Shown: positions 1 through 12,138, counted from the first letter of the stretch. The stretch: 64,000 bases of DNA from Nicotiana tabacum (GCF_000715075.1 NC_134102.1:51283348-51347347), one strand, 5' to 3'. Numbers and translations: made by a program. Notes: generated by a model not told the origin, from the letters alone.

Positions 1-406
1 GGGCTGGTAGTACCCCCAGTGTATAGAGTCCCTGCATCACCTACTTTAGAGTACGGGCAGCGGGAGTCTGAGTACCTCTCCCGGCCTGAGAAGTGGATAT
101 TGCGGCCGGAATAGAGACCGCTTGAGCAAGGCTGGTGCACACCATCAAAATCTAAGCCAAGACCTCCTGAAGGCTTGGAATCACAATGGGCACAGTTGGT
201 ACCTGATCTGTCCCCACTGGCTCAACCGTATCTGGTACCTGCTCCTGAGCTGGAGAGATTGGTGGATCTGCAGGTGCTGCTCTAGCTGCTGTATGAGCTG
301 CACCTTTGCCCCTACCACGACCCCTACCGCGACCTCGGCCTCTCGCAGCCCTAGCTGGTGGTACTGGTGGTTGTCCGTCCTGTCCGGTAGCATGTGTCCT
401 AAGCAT
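1..406 (-). pseudogene. gag: 5' part of Ty3/gypsy gag (Del/Tekay-like), interrupted, runs off the window
   Basis: Gag is the capsid/nucleocapsid polyprotein of an LTR retrotransposon. The minus-strand frame opens at an ATG at 404-406. It soon enters a basic (Gly-Arg)n stretch typical of the N-terminus of Del/Tekay-type gypsy gags in Solanaceae. It is stopped by TAG at 152-154; the family normally has Gln there, so this is probably CAG to TAG. Gag-like residues continue in frame to the window edge. The ATG lies about 180 bases beyond the primer-binding site, as expected. The clade call is from recalled family sequences. The rest of the element is outside the window. Confidence 0.65.
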
Positions 407-588
407 CTGTGAGAGAATAAAATATAGAAGTTTAGTTACTGGAATCAACAAATCCGCATAACAAGAATACAAGAATATAAAGTTACCTAAGGGTTTGGCA
501 GCCTCTCGAAGATAAGTGTAGACGTCTCCGTACCGATCCGCAAGACTCTAATAAACCTGCTCATGACTCGTGAGACCTATGTAACCTA

Positions 589-601
589 GGCTCTGATACC
601 T
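589..601 (-). other. primer-binding site for tRNA-iMet
   Basis: On the minus strand this reads AGGTATCAGAGCC, one mismatch from the canonical plant initiator-tRNA-Met site TGGTATCAGAGCC. It lies 3 bases inside the LTR end at 605. This fixes the element as minus-strand, with the LTR at 605-3525 as its 5' LTR and gag running towards base 1. Confidence 0.75.
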
Positions 602-604
602 ACT

Positions 605-3525
605 TGTCACGACCCAATACTTAGCCTGTCGTGATGGCGCCCAACGTGGTACTAGGCAAGCCGACACTTCAAAATACATCCAGACTTTAAAATGAAAAAT
701 AAGAATAACACAGGTTTAAATTATCAAACTCTCAAAATGGATAGAAAGTCAAAACCAATATAGAAATTCCCAACATAGGGGTGTCACGGAGTACATGAGT
801 GTCTAAACATCACAATTCTGGGAGTATTGTCTATAATACTCTAAAACTAAATACATAAAGCAGAAAGATAGGGAAGGAGAGACAAGGTCTGCGAAATGCA
901 AGGCAGCTACCTTGAAATATCCACACGATCAACTGTGCAAAGGAATCAACACCCACCGTGTCCGGAAACACCTGGATTTGCACACGAAGTGCAGGGTGTA
1001 GCATGAGTACAACCAACTCAGTAAGTTACAAGACTAAATAAATGATTGAAAGTAGTGACGAGCTTCACAATGATAGTTCAATTATTGAAATTTCAACATA
1101 GGAAGGTAGGCATGATTTCAAGTTCGACAATTTAGGCCACAACATTTAATCCATGCCAAGTTCAAGTGAAACAGAATATAATATCTCTCAGAAATTATGA
1201 GACTGTGATATATGACAGCTAAAGTGCACAGAAATGAAAGTCAAATGCATCCTCTCAGAGCAATAGTCATTCAGTCCTCCCATTCACTCCAACCTCACCA
1301 TCACTCATGCCTCACAGTCACTGATTCCCATCAATCATTCAACACTCGACACTCGCACTCAGTAGGTTCCTGCGCTCACTGGTGGTGTGTACAGACTCCG
1401 GAGGGGCTCCTTCAGCTCAAGCGCTATAACAAGCCAATCATGGCATAAATCAATGAAACATGCTACGACGTGCAGCCCGATCCCAAAAATATCCTCAAAA
1501 TCAGGCCCTCGGCCTCACTCAGTCATCAACCTCTCCAGTCTCTCGGGCTCTCAGAAATCATGATAATCAGCCCAAACTGCAAAGATATAATGCATTAATA
1601 ACGAACAATAGAGATTGAGATGTAATATGCAAGTAAAACTGTGACTGAGTACAAAACTACATTTTAGCTGATAATTCAACATGTACACGACCTCTGTGGG
1701 TCCCTACAGTGCCAACACATAGTCTAAACATGATTTTTAACATGATTTGTAGTTCAATTTCTCTAATACATGGAGAATGAACAGATAACAACAGATTACT
1801 CAACTACACAATTCCATGGAATTGACCAAGTCACAATTCCTACGGTGCACGCACACACGCCCGTCACCTAGCATGTGCGTCACCTCAAAACCAAATACAT
1901 GACACATAATACGGGGTTTCATACCCTCAGAACCAAATTTAGAACGATTACTAACCTCAATCCGAGCAAATATCTACTCCAATACACTCTTGCCTCGCGA
2001 AACGGCCTCCGAATGCCTCGAATCTAGCCACAAAAAATTCGATACAATCAACACGGGCTAAAGGAATTAACTCCATAAGAAAATACTAAGTTATTAATCA
2101 AGAGTCAAAAATCGACTCAAAAGCCGGCCCCTGGGCCCATGCCTCGAAAACTGTTAAAAGTCACAAAACCTAAAATCCCATTCAACCACGAGTCCAACCA
2201 TACCAAATTTACCAAAATCCGACACCAAATCCTCACCCAAAACCCCTAATCAAACTCTCCAAATCAATAGCCTCAAACTCCCAAATTCCACCTTAAATAC
2301 ACACAAACTAGGTAGGAAATTCAATGGGGAAACAAGATTATTGATAAAAATGAGCACAAGGGACTTACCTCAAGAAACTCCTTGAAAATCCTCTCAAGAA
2401 TCGCCCAAACCCGAGCTTGAAATGTTTAAAATGAAGCTAAATCGCGAACCCTCGTTTAATTAATCTGCCAGCGTTCTCGCTTCTGTGGCCACTTTAGTGG
2501 CTCATGCGGCACCTCTTTTTCCATCATCCGTATCTTCGGAGGCCACTAAGCCGACCAACCACTTTTGCGTTCGAAACCCCCGCTTCTGCGAGCGCACATC
2601 TGCGCAAATAATCCGCTTTTGCAGACTAGCCTCACCACTCCTTTTTCCGCTTCTGTGACTCTCCAAGCGCAGGTGCGAGTCTGCACCTACGGAATACCTT
2701 CCGCATCTGTGCTCCACAGTCCCCAGTCCAATCCTCCACTTCTGTGGTTCCTATCTTGCTTCTGCGCTTCCTAGCCCGCTTCTTCGAGCTCGCACTTGCG
2801 ACCAATATTCCGCATGTGCGATTGCACCAGAATGCTTCAACTACAGCAGTCCCTCAAACTCAAACTTTGATCCGAAAACCATCTGAAATCAACCCAAGCC
2901 CCCCTCCCCCCCAGGACCTCAACCAAACATACCAACAAGTCCTAAAACACAATACGAACCTAGTCGAGCCCTAAAATCACATTAAACAACATCAAAACAC
3001 GAATCGCACCCCAATTCAAGCCTCTTGAAACTAAGGAAATTTCAACTTCTACAAGCGATGCCGAAACCTATCAAATCTCGTCCGATTGACCCCAAAATTT
3101 ACACACAAGTCACAAATCACTCCACGGACCTACTCCAACTCTCGAAACTCCAATCCGAGCTCGGTAACCACATAGTCCACTCTCGGTCAAACTTCTAAAT
3201 TTTCAACTTTCTCCATTTCAAGCCTAATTCAACTACGAACCTCCAAAATACAATCCGGACATGCTCCTAAGTCTAAAATCATCCAGCGGAGCTAACGGAA
3301 CCGTCAAAACTCCATTTTGAAGTCATTTACTCATAAGTCAACATCCAGTTAACCCTTTCAACATAAGCTTCCAACTTTGAGATTAAGTGTCTCAATTCAG
3401 TCTGAAATCTCTCCGAACCCGAAACAACCACCCCGGCAAGTCACATAACAACTATAAATCATAAAAGGAGAATTAAATTGGGGAACGGGGCTACAACTCT
3501 CAAAACGATCGGCCAGGTCATTACA
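605..3525 (-). mobile_element. 5' LTR (2.9 kb) of a Del/Tekay-like gypsy element
   Basis: On the plus strand it begins TGTCACGACCCAATACTTAG and ends GGCCAGGTCATTACA; as an LTR on the minus strand it is TGTAATGACC...GTCGTGACA. The iMet primer site and gag follow on the minus strand. The first 60 bases match the solo LTR at 35949-38574 (same 'gtgatggcgcccaacg' block). The right boundary interrupts the Tat-like RNase H, so the element is nested there. The candidate TSD on this side is ACCCC (3526-3530); its partner is outside the window. Short ORFs inside the LTR are chance frames. Confidence 0.75.
2464..2830. repeat. GC-rich short-palindrome array in the Del-like LTR
   Basis: A run of about 15 degenerate 10-12 base units such as CGCTTCTGCG, CGCACATCTGCGC, CGCAGGTGCG and CGCATGTGCG, interspersed with AT-poor spacers. 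Each unit is a near-palindrome of GCGG/CCGC ends around a 4-base centre. The array sits 700-1060 bases from the 5' end of the LTR (element orientation), the same place as in the related solo LTR (37600-37865). Function unknown. Confidence 0.6.
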
Positions 3526-5149
3526 ACCCCGAGCCTAGACCCTTTCACATTGGAAACTCCGTCCGTGAATAAGGTCCAGACTCCGATGTCGATTCCGACA
3601 CCATCACCGCTTCTTTGGTGGCCAAAGGCAGTAGTCTAGGACTGAAATCGACCATAAAGTTGGCCAAAACTTGTGACTTGATCGCAGTCCTGGGTTTATA
3701 CTCTATGTCAAATTCACTCATTTTGACTGTCCATTTGGCCAGTTGACCTGAAAGTTTAGGTTTGTGAAGGATATTCCACAGGAGAAAAGTTTGAACCACG
3801 ACTATCGGGTGGCATTGAAAATAAGGCCTATTCGAGCGGCGACTACAAGACCTAAGGCTAATTTTTCGTGGTTGGGTAGCGAGTTTCCGCTCCTGTTAAA
3901 ATTTTACTAACATAAAAGATAGGAGATTGCGTACCTTCGTCTTCACAGATAAAAACGACACTTACCACTACCTTCGAGACCCTTAAGTAAATCAACAACT
4001 GTTTGCCTTTCTCTGGTTTCAATAGTAACCGAGGGCTCGATAAATAACTTTTCAAATCTTTCAAAGTCTGCTGGCATTCTGGAGTCAATTTGAAGTTGTT
4101 TTCCTTTTTCAAAAGTGAGAAGAAGTGATGACATTTTCTGAAGACCGGGAAATGAACCTGCTTAAAGCGGCTAGTCTTCCTGTTAACATCTGAACCTCTT
4201 TCACATTTGATAGCTGGTCGGGAATGTCCTCAATGGCTTTAATTTTATCAATATTGACTTCGATCCCCCTTTGTGACACCAGGAACTTCAAGAACTTACC
4301 GAAGCTGACTCTGAATGCACGTTTTTCGGGTTTAAGCTTCATGTTGTGCTTTCTTAGGATGTCAAAGGTTTCTTGGAGGTGTTTAAGATGATCACCTATG
4401 TTTAAAGACTTAACCAGCATATCATCTATATAAACTTACATTGTTTTCCCTATTTGTTTTTCAAATATTTTGTTCACAAGCCTTTGATAAGTGGCTCCGG
4501 CGTTGTTAAGCCCGAAAGGCATCACATTATAGCAATATCTCCCAAAGTTCGTTATTAACAAAGTTTTATTTTTATCTTTCGGGTTCATTTTGATTTGGTT
4601 GTACCCGGAATAGGCATCGAGGAAACTCATCAACTCGTGCCCGACCATCACATATATCATTTGATTATTGTTTGGTAATGGGAATGAGTCATTTGTTCAC
4701 GCCTTATTCAGATCCTTATAATCTACACACATGTGAAATTTATTATTCTTTTTTGGAACTAATACTACGTTAGCTAACCAGTCAGGATACTTTACCTCCC
4801 GGATTGACCCGATATCAAGCAATCGAGTTATCGCTTCTTTGACAAACCTATTTCTGACCTCGGTAATAAGGCGTTTCTTCTGCTTTAATAGAGGGATGTT
4901 AGGATCCAGGCTTAACTTGTGCACGTCCACCTCTGGCATAATACCTTTCATATCCGCATAAGACCATGCAAAATAGTCAATGTTAAATTTAAGCAATTCT
5001 ATAAATCCTGACCTGAGCTCGGGGTTTAATCTTGTCCCCAAGTGGAATTTCCTCTCTAAGAACTTTTTGAACAATGCGACTTGTTCGAGCTCTTCTGCTA
5101 TGGATTTGGTCGCATCAGTTTCTTCTGGTACCTGGAAATATCTTATCAC
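3526..5149 (-). pseudogene. pol: Tat-like reverse transcriptase - RNase H pseudogene
   Basis: Frames 4697-5149, 4436-4660 and 4109-4420 are collinear and in one frame. They contain the RT fingers (VDYKDLNKA), palm (SFLDAYSGYNQI, MPFGLNNAGATYQRL) and catalytic YIDD at 4421-4432. A TAA at 4436-4438 lies just before YIDD. A frameshift near 4110 leads to the thumb/RNase H connection (3858-4112), and another to RNase H (3545-3799, with LSGQLAKWTVKMSEFDIEY). The second RNase H (TDG motif near 3560) is out of frame and is cut at 3526 by the inserted LTR. Confidence 0.75.
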
Positions 5150-5269
5150 ATGATAGGATTTCGATGACTCCTCCCCCTTGTCGACTTCATTCGGGTCAGG
5201 AGCAAGTGTCGGCTCCTATAATTGCTATGCCACATGTTCCTTCCCTTTGCTATTGGAAATAGAGATTGC

Positions 5270-5990
5270 ATTCATCTCCCTTGCCGCCAGTTGATCCCCT
5301 CTTATTTGTTTAATCCCCTTTGGAGTTGATAATTTCAGAAGTTGTTGGTATGTTTATGGCACAACCTTCATCTCGTGTAGCCATGTTCTTCCAAGAATAA
5401 TGTTGTAGCCTATATCACCGTGTACTACTTCAAATGTCTTCATTACCCCTTCGTCATTCGTGGGCAGCAGGATCTCTCCTCGAGTTGTCATGCTTGCTAA
5501 GTTGAACCCGGTGAGGAGCTTTGTGGCCGGAATGATGCTTCCGGTTAGCTTGTCTTGTTCCAACACTCTCCATTGGATAATATTGGCTGAACTCCCTAGG
5601 TCCACCAAAACACGTTTAATTTTAAAATCTAAAACATTAAGAGAAATTACTAGGGCATCATTGTACGGTAGTAAGAGTCCATCTGCGTCCTCCTCCGTAA
5701 AGGTGATATCGTCCTCAGTGACTTCCCGGAGTCTCTTACTATGGGTCACTGATACCTTTGTCTTTTTCGCTGCCGAAAAGGTTACATCATTAATCTCATT
5801 CCCCCCGAAAATCATGTTGATCTTTAGTCGAGGAGGATCTTCTCCTGCTTTTGAGGATTTCACATTATCCCAGTTGTGGCCGGAGTTATTCTTAGCCCAG
5901 TCGCTTAAGAATTCTTTGAGACGACTATTTTTCAGCAATGTCTTCACCTCTTCGTGCAGATGTCGGCAGTCCCCAGTTCGGTGGCTGTTA
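5270..5990 (-). pseudogene. Tat-like aspartic protease region
   Basis: The open stretch 5354-5947 (197 aa) carries the retropepsin core LVDLGSSANII; the catalytic Asp is present, but the usual D-[ST]-G is D-L-G. The family flap/strand motif follows, then NIILGRTWLHEMK. After a stop at 5354-5356 the linker towards reverse transcriptase continues in frame to about 5270. It would cleave the Gag-Pol polyprotein. The D-L-G change suggests it is inactive. Confidence 0.6.
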
Positions 5991-6239
5991 GTACCATGAT
6001 AATCACATCATAGATTAGAATCCCTTCGATCTGCCTTGGGAACCGTGCTTCCTTAATGTTCCTCATCGGCGATACTAGTTCCACTATGCTACCATTGAAG
6101 TTATACTCGGATAATCTGGGGTGGTTGGAATCTCTGGAGCCCGAAACCTCTTTGTCCTACAACGATCTATTATTTCGGCCACAATCAGCTCTCCTATTAG
6201 TAGCGAACCTATCCACCAACCAAAAACCTCTGCCGCGTC

Positions 6240-7460
6240 TTTTGGCCCTATAGTAAGGGCAAAGACCGACCTCTAGAAGACCGTTGATATGCGTTGAAAT
6301 CATCCTTCAACATTTCCTTATTCTTATCTCGGTCTCGACCCTTGGTTGATGCCGGGAAACTGAGATGTTCATCTTCTATCTTATCTTTGATTCGTAGAGG
6401 TTGAGGACATCTGCCTATGTTATCGCCTAGAACTCGAGCAAACTTTCTTTCAGTTTTCGGGAAGCGTCATAACTCCACGGATTCAACCCTTTAGTAAATG
6501 CCTCAGCTGCCCATTCGTCTGACACAACCAGTAGAAACATCCTTTTCTTCTGAAATATGGTCACAAACTCTCGTAGCAATTCGAACTCTCCTTGCGCAAT
6601 TCTGAATATGTCGGCCTTTCGGGCCTGTAACTTCCTAGCCCCAGTATGGGCCTTGATAAAAGAATCAGTGAGCATCTCGAAGGAATCTATTGAGTGCTCG
6701 GGTAGAAGTGAATTACCATGTCAGAGCCCCCTTTGTGAGGGTCTCCCCGAACTTCTTCAACAAGACTGGCTCAATCTCGTGCGGAGCTAAGTTGTTTTCT
6801 TTCACCGCCATTGTGTAGGTGGTAATGTGCTCCTAAGGATCCAAAGTCCCTTCATATTTCGGCACGTATGGCATTTTGAACCGCTTTCGGATTTACTCTG
6901 GTGCCGCGTTCAGTTTGAACGGCAACTGGGTGTACTTCTTTGAGTCAGATCCTTTCAACACTAGCGGTGCACCCGGGATTTGATCCATTCAGGCATTTAT
7001 TTCCCTCATAAACCACATGAGTCGATTTTAAAAGGATCTTCCCCGTTATTGTTACTAGATCCACTATCGTTCCCCCAACCCCGTCGAAGCTGACCTCACC
7101 CCTTGGGGTGTTGTTGTCAACCCTTTGTGCTGTTTGATTTTCGGGAGCACCGAGAGGAACTGGACCGCTTCCATTCGCATTGTTGGAAGCACCCAACAAC
7201 GCGTGCTTCAACTCTGTCATGACCTGATCTTATCGCAAGAGATGGCCCATAATAGCCTTTTGTTGCTCTCTTAGGATTCTCATCATTTCCATAACGTGCT
7301 CGTCTTCAGCATCACCAGGAGTTGCCTCTCGAACGTATCGTGGATATTGCCCACCATGGACCGACGTGGCTACGTCTTCCTCATTGCGGGTATCACTGAT
7401 CGAATATTTGTGTCGAGGCATATTTCCTTGTGCCGCAATGTTGACATCGTTATCTGCCAT
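6240..7460 (-). pseudogene. gag: Tat-like gag pseudogene
   Basis: The minus-strand frame begins at ATG 7458-7460 (MADNDVNI...). It continues to about 6945 with an internal TAA at 7228-7230, where the family context suggests Gln. A frameshift leads to 6427-6675, which holds the conserved retrotransposon gag core (ADIFRIAQGEFELLREFV and DEWAAEAFTKGL). Degraded gag continues to about 6240. Gag would form the virus-like particle. The frame breaks mean no full-length product. Confidence 0.65.
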
Positions 7461-7547
7461 TTTCTTACGATTTTTTGCTAAGAAACAAAAAATTAAATAG
7501 GTTAGTAATAGATGCAAGGATTAACTCAATTACGCAACTATCTTAGC

Positions 7548-7566
7548 CCCACGGTGGGCACCAAAC
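7548..7566 (-). other. primer-binding region of the Tat-like element
   Basis: On the minus strand the LTR ends ...GGGTAAACA and is followed by GTTTGGTGCCCACCGTGG, the usual post-LTR sequence of this group. The exact tRNA was not assigned. Confidence 0.5.
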
Positions 7567-8201
7567 TGTTTACCCATAAAATAGTACAATTGAATTTGTA
7601 TGTGGTTTATATACAAGCGAATCGATTTGATCCTAAAATGATAAATAAAGTAAATAAAACACAAGACTTAGCGTTGAAATCGAGATAAGATAGCCGATAG
7701 CTTGGTTTCGGGAGCAGAGCTTCAGAAAGCAATAATAAAAATATAAATAGACAAGAAATAAAGTGTTATTGAGCTTAGAATAATGTGTATCATAAGTTTG
7801 TCAGAAAATTTGTGTCCTTACAATGGCTGTTGAAATCACTATTTATAGTTGCACCTAGGGAACAAGGTACTAGGATAAAGCCCCTTTTAAATGACAATTA
7901 TAGGGACCATTGAAGAATGTGTAACGACAGGCTATGAATGGCAAAATTCTCTATAACAGACTGTGTATTTAATACTGCAGAATATACTTCATTAAATGCT
8001 ATCGGGTGGAAGGCATTCATATGTCTTCATTAGCATTATTCCCTTCGGGGGCTTCCCGACGCCAACCGAAACTGCTGCCCCCGGTCTTGGTTTCCACTGT
8101 CTCGCTTTTCGTCTATCTCCGGTGCCACTTGTCGCTCCATTATACGAGTATTTATTATGAACCAATTTTACCCTATATAACTATAATTGCAAATGTAAAC
8201 A
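7567..8201 (-). mobile_element. 5' LTR (635 bp) of the Tat-like element
   Basis: The ends are an inverted repeat, TGTTTAC at 7567 and GTAAACA ending at 8201. On the minus strand a TATAAATAG box lies at 7839-7847, about 270 bases before the LTR end, a plausible U3 promoter. The adjacent primer region and gag confirm it is the 5' LTR. The flanking CAATG (8202-8206) would be one copy of the TSD; the other is not in the window. Confidence 0.65.
7839..7847 (-). promoter_or_regulatory. TATA box in the Tat-like LTR
   Basis: TATAAATAG on the minus strand in the expected U3 position. Prediction from consensus only. Confidence 0.45.
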
Positions 8202-8448
8202 CAATGTGACTATCCTTTAAATCAATTCCAGCCCAAAACACCAGCCCAAAGCCACTTGACCCGGTCCGGAAATAACCCCTCTATTGCACCTTGGTGATCC
8301 AGGACATCTTCATCAAGCTAATCAAATTGTGACACGTCACCCCTCCTCCACACTCACACAAGAAACACATCTCATCTGGACTGTTGATCCAAATGATCAA
8401 CGACCCATGCTTAAACCAATATTTTCTCATTAAACATTTTTATCACTG
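8202..8448. other. unassigned sequence between two elements
   Basis: No ORF. It contains a short inverted phrase around GTTGATCCAAATGATCAAC (8381-8402) that resembles text in U3 of the LTR at 21092-34537 (opposite strand). It may be the start of an older plus-strand LTR that resumes at 15344. That is inference. Confidence 0.35.
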
Positions 8449-9669
8449 AAATTAACTAAGAGTCTAAACTATCGACTAATGACAATCAACGCAAGTATTG
8501 AGCAAAGGAAGTTATCAATTGGGAGAAGATAGGGTTGATAGGATAAGTGCAAGACAAATGTTTGGGATTTAACTCTAGATAATTCACTTCTAATATTCAA
8601 GTGAGTCTCTCGAATTCACTTGGTTATTAGTTGAATTGATTAGTAGAAACTCTTCTCTCGATTAAGTCTCAAACTCACAAGATGAATCAATTTTAAGCAC
8701 GTAAAAATATGCAAGAATTTGTAGTGGATTGGTCTTTAGGAGAACCTATCTCGATTATCCTCCTAACTAAGTTTAATCAACAATTCAACTAGCCTCTTCC
8801 GATTATTAAGAAGAATTAATGACTTCAACCAACAAAATATAATGCAACAATATTACAAGTTATGCCTCTCTCGATTACACGAACAAGTGCATATAGATGC
8901 AATAACTAAAACATCCAAAATGATTCAATACATAAAGATTAGAATTAATTATCTATAAACAAGTATCAAGACACCAAATCCATCAAACCCTAAAGACTAC
9001 TCCATGGATATGGAGTAATTCATCATAATAATGTTTAAGTTAAAGGAAAATATAAAACGATCCAAACTCTTGTGTTGAGTGAGGATTGGATGATGAAATC
9101 CTTGAGCTTTTGCTTCTCCACCTCCTCCTTGGCTTCCTCTGGTCTAATATGTGTCGAAAATCCCTAAATATAACGTTTTTACATGTATTTATACTAAGTA
9201 GGGTCGGGCCCAGACGAAAATACCTTTTCCTGCGCGAACTGGGATAATAACTCTGTAAAAATTGCACAGGCGCGCCGCATGGGGCGATGGGCCAGGCGGG
9301 GCGGTTGTGGGGAAATCCAAAGAGCTTTTAATTTGACAGGAGCAGAAAAATGTGCAGCTGCGGTACACCACGCGCCGCGGCTGTGGAAGTTTCTCAGAGT
9401 AAATCATTTTCACTCGCTTTTTGATATCCAGGCTCGGTCCTTGACCCCAGAATGCAATCCCGGCTTAATTCCTTGAGCTTTTACTCAGACTTCAAAGCTA
9501 CAAATCACTCGAATTAGCTCCATTACATTTACATAGCTCGGAATCCTCCTACAAGGCATACCATACACAATTAGTGCAAAACACTAGCGATTAAAGCTCA
9601 AACTCTATTAAAGTACAGTAAATTAGAGTGCAATAAGCGACTAAAACACGCAATTATGGCCTACCATCA
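8449..9669 (-). mobile_element. 3' LTR of the Athila-like element, truncated
   Basis: Nearly collinear with 14124-15343 with small differences (for example cgcgccgcatgg here, cacaccgcatgg there). It starts abruptly at the shared 'aaattaactaag'; the first ~159 bases of the right copy (TGACGAGCGC...) are missing. On the minus strand it begins TGATGGTAGGCC, preceded by GTGTAGGGTGT, the likely polypurine tract (9670-9690). Confidence 0.75.
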
Positions 9670-11181
9670 ACACCCTACACATAAACCATTGCTCGCCCTC
9701 GAGCAATCAAACCACACTTAATATAGACACGACCTTGTTAGACAACTCTCATAACTCATCACACCAAGAACAATTAAAATAGTTTAAGCACAACACCGTA
9801 ACATCCTAGCATCAAGATTTGACTCGAAAGCACCACGCATTATTTATAACCCGCTCACTTACTCTAACACAGAGGTCAATGACAATACCTTTCCTTCACG
9901 AATTAAGTGCCCTCATCACAATAGAGAGTAGTTCCACACACCATCAAATTTAACAACAATCAGGAACTCAATATAGAAAGAATTAACTCACTCTTAGCAA
10001 TACCATTCATATGCCACAAAAGATGCACCATAGGCTTTCCCGTAGAGTACCACTCTACTAATTGAGTTTATTCAGTCAAGGATCAAGTAGGACTTTAACT
10101 AATTGTAATGTAGGTTGCTGGACAGGTAGGATACATTTAGATATAAGAGTGACTACACCTCCCTAAACACTTTAATACATACAATTTAACATTCAAAACC
10201 CCACACTTATGTCAAACCATAACTCCACCTTTACTTCAATATACATTAACTCCCAACTTCTTTAAGCACAATTACATCATAATTTACCACTATCATGGAA
10301 TAGTTTGCACAATCATACAATATTTTTTTCTTTTTCAATTCAAGTGGCTCTTACTTTTTCACTACAGTGCACTTTTCTCCTTATTTCATCAGTTTCACTT
10401 AAAAGCCAAACCAACCACCCCACACTTCAACTTTTACAAATGGGTAAGGCTTGTCAATTCAAAATAGATGGTCAATTCAAAACAAATGGGTAAGGCTTGT
10501 AATGTTGTTTCCAAAGAAACAAGATTACAGGCTCAAAAGGGTTAACTAAGATACATAACAATTAGGTGGGTAAAAGCATATAACTGGCTCAACAAAGAAA
10601 TGCCTATATCACTTCCAAGACTGAACAAAACTACCATTTCATTTTGCAAACACACGGGGCAAGTTCTAGACATCAAATGCAATGCACAAAATACACGAAA
10701 CCTCACACACACATGGAACATAACTCACTCAGGATTGGATTCATCAAGACACTCTAGTCAAAGCAGTTAAGAAAAGTTAAGTTCATACTGTTTAAAGTGC
10801 TTATGCAAGAGTCACAAACTGAGCCTAAGCGTCACAACTAAAGCACTCACTATTCTCAAGGCATAACCAAGTCAAGAGATATTGCTTCCAATTCAAATCA
10901 TAACACAAGATTCCTACTATACTACAAAATTAAAAACTAACTACACCCGGTTCAAACAAAACCCTTGGAAAAGAACCGCGACACAAAGAAAAACCAAGAG
11001 GGAATTATTACACTAACTACAAAAGAAAATCTTTTTATCTTTTCCTTTCGACTTTATTCCATCAAGAAACCCATCGAATGATATCCATTGTCGGGAAAAG
11101 TTGAATTTTTTTAAATTTTTATGGTTTTCTTTTCCTCATTTTTCTATCTCTACTACTTAAACAACAAAACAAAAACTAAGA
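9670..11181 (-). other. 3' non-coding part of the Athila-like element
   Basis: No supported ORF. It contains two copies of aaatgggtaaggcttgt (about 10438 and 10484), 46 bases apart, a (CATA)n run at 11189-11206, and 'ccccacacttcaagttg' at 11218-11235, which commonly marks the end of gag-pol in Athila-type elements. This is where RT-integrase would lie in a complete element. Its absence makes this an internal-deletion family or copy. Confidence 0.5.
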
Positions 11182-12138
11182 CTAATATACATACATACAT
11201 ACATACAAATATCCCCCACCCCACACTTCAAGTTGTGGCATGTCCCCATGGCACACAATTAAAAGTATAAGGTAGAGGAAACTTCCCTGAATCTCTAGTC
11301 GGGGTCTGAGTCGAAGTCGAGCTCCATTCTTCCTTGCCCGAACTAGTGCACACATCCACGCGGACAGCTTATTCTCAGCCTTCTTGGGGTAAACCCCACA
11401 CTTATCTTTTCCACTCGTTGTAGCCTTTTCTTTAGAGCTCTTCAGTTTTGACTCAACACTTGCACCTGGCTTCTCCTTCTTCACCCCCGTTTCTACATTC
11501 ATCTCAAAAGTTACAGTCTCCTCACCCACTCTAAGCATGATTTTTCTCTCGTGTATGTCTAAGATTACTCTGCCCATTGCTAAGAATAGTCTTCCTAAGA
11601 TGAGAAGGACCTCCTTATTCTCCTCCATATTCACTACTATAAAATCTACAGGAAATACAAACTTATCTACCCGAACTAAGACATCCTCCACTATCCCCTC
11701 GGGTATGATAGTTGTTTGGTCTGCCATCTGTAAAGATATTGGTGCAGGCCTTATCTCTCCAATCTCATTCTCCAGCTTCCTGTAAATAGACAAATGCATT
11801 AAATTAATTGAGGCACCCGAATCACATAAAGATTTGTCAAAACTAAGAGTGCCTAACGAGCAAGGTATAGTAAAACTCCCTGGATCTCCACACTTTTGTG
11901 GGAGTTTGTTTTGCAAGATTGTGCTACAATGGTCTGTGAGCTTGACCACTGAGGTCTCTTCTATCTTTTTCTTCTTTGTAAGGATCTCCTTCAAGAATTT
12001 GGCATAAGTTGGCATTTGTGAGAGAACTTCTATGAATGGAAAATTTACATTAACCTGTCTCAGCATATCTAGAAATGTCTCAAACTGCTTGTCCAGCTTT
12101 TCTCTATACAACTTTTGGGGAAAAGGTAAAGCATGCAT
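11182..12138 (-). CDS. Athila-like retropepsin-containing frame (C-terminal part of gag-pro), 318 aa
   Basis: This is the only long intact coding frame of the element. Residues about 90-230 form a retropepsin-like aspartic protease: the catalytic motif is CDSGASINLM (Asp106-Ser107-Gly108), followed by IPEGIVEDVLVRVDKF and ILGRLFLAMGRVILDI, matching the usual 'ILGRPFLATG' strand. The C-terminus is Lys/Glu-rich. The ATG is simply the first in an open frame that belongs to a gag-pro polyprotein, so the start is not biological. A protease would process the element's own Gag. The frame ends shortly before non-coding sequence, with no RT following. Confidence 0.65.
   Translation of the reverse strand: MHALPFPQKLYREKLDKQFETFLDMLRQVNVNFPFIEVLSQMPTYAKFLKEILTKKKKIEETSVVKLTDHCSTILQNKLPQKCGDPGSFTIPCSLGTLSFDKSLCDSGASINLMHLSIYRKLENEIGEIRPAPISLQMADQTTIIPEGIVEDVLVRVDKFVFPVDFIVVNMEENKEVLLILGRLFLAMGRVILDIHERKIMLRVGEETVTFEMNVETGVKKEKPGASVESKLKSSKEKATTSGKDKCGVYPKKAENKLSAWMCALVRARKNGARLRLRPRLEIQGSFLYLILLIVCHGDMPQLEVWGGGYLYVCMYVY

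Larger units (their letters stand above)
3526..8201 (-). mobile_element. Tat/Ogre-like Ty3/gypsy element, 3' part cut off by insertion
   Basis: Minus-strand element with a 5' LTR (7567-8201), primer region, gag, protease, reverse transcriptase and RNase H, in that order. A second RNase H start (WTLFTDG, where Tat/Ogre elements carry an additional archaeal-type RNase H) is reached by a frameshift at about 3560-3600. It is then cut by the Del-like LTR at 3525/3526, so integrase, polypurine tract and 3' LTR are not in the window. Every domain has stops or frameshifts, so this copy is dead. Confidence 0.75.

Noticed and set aside
122..412. Plus-strand 96-aa ORF rich in Trp and Ser
   Set aside because: It is the antisense shadow of the Gly-Arg-rich gag on the minus strand.
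589..601. A tRNA-Met gene fragment
   Set aside because: Only 13 bases complementary to the tRNA 3' end, placed next to an LTR; it is a primer site. No cloverleaf present.
5460..5999. Plus-strand 179-aa ORF
   Set aside because: Antisense to the Tat-like protease region, whose minus-strand frame has recognisable motifs.
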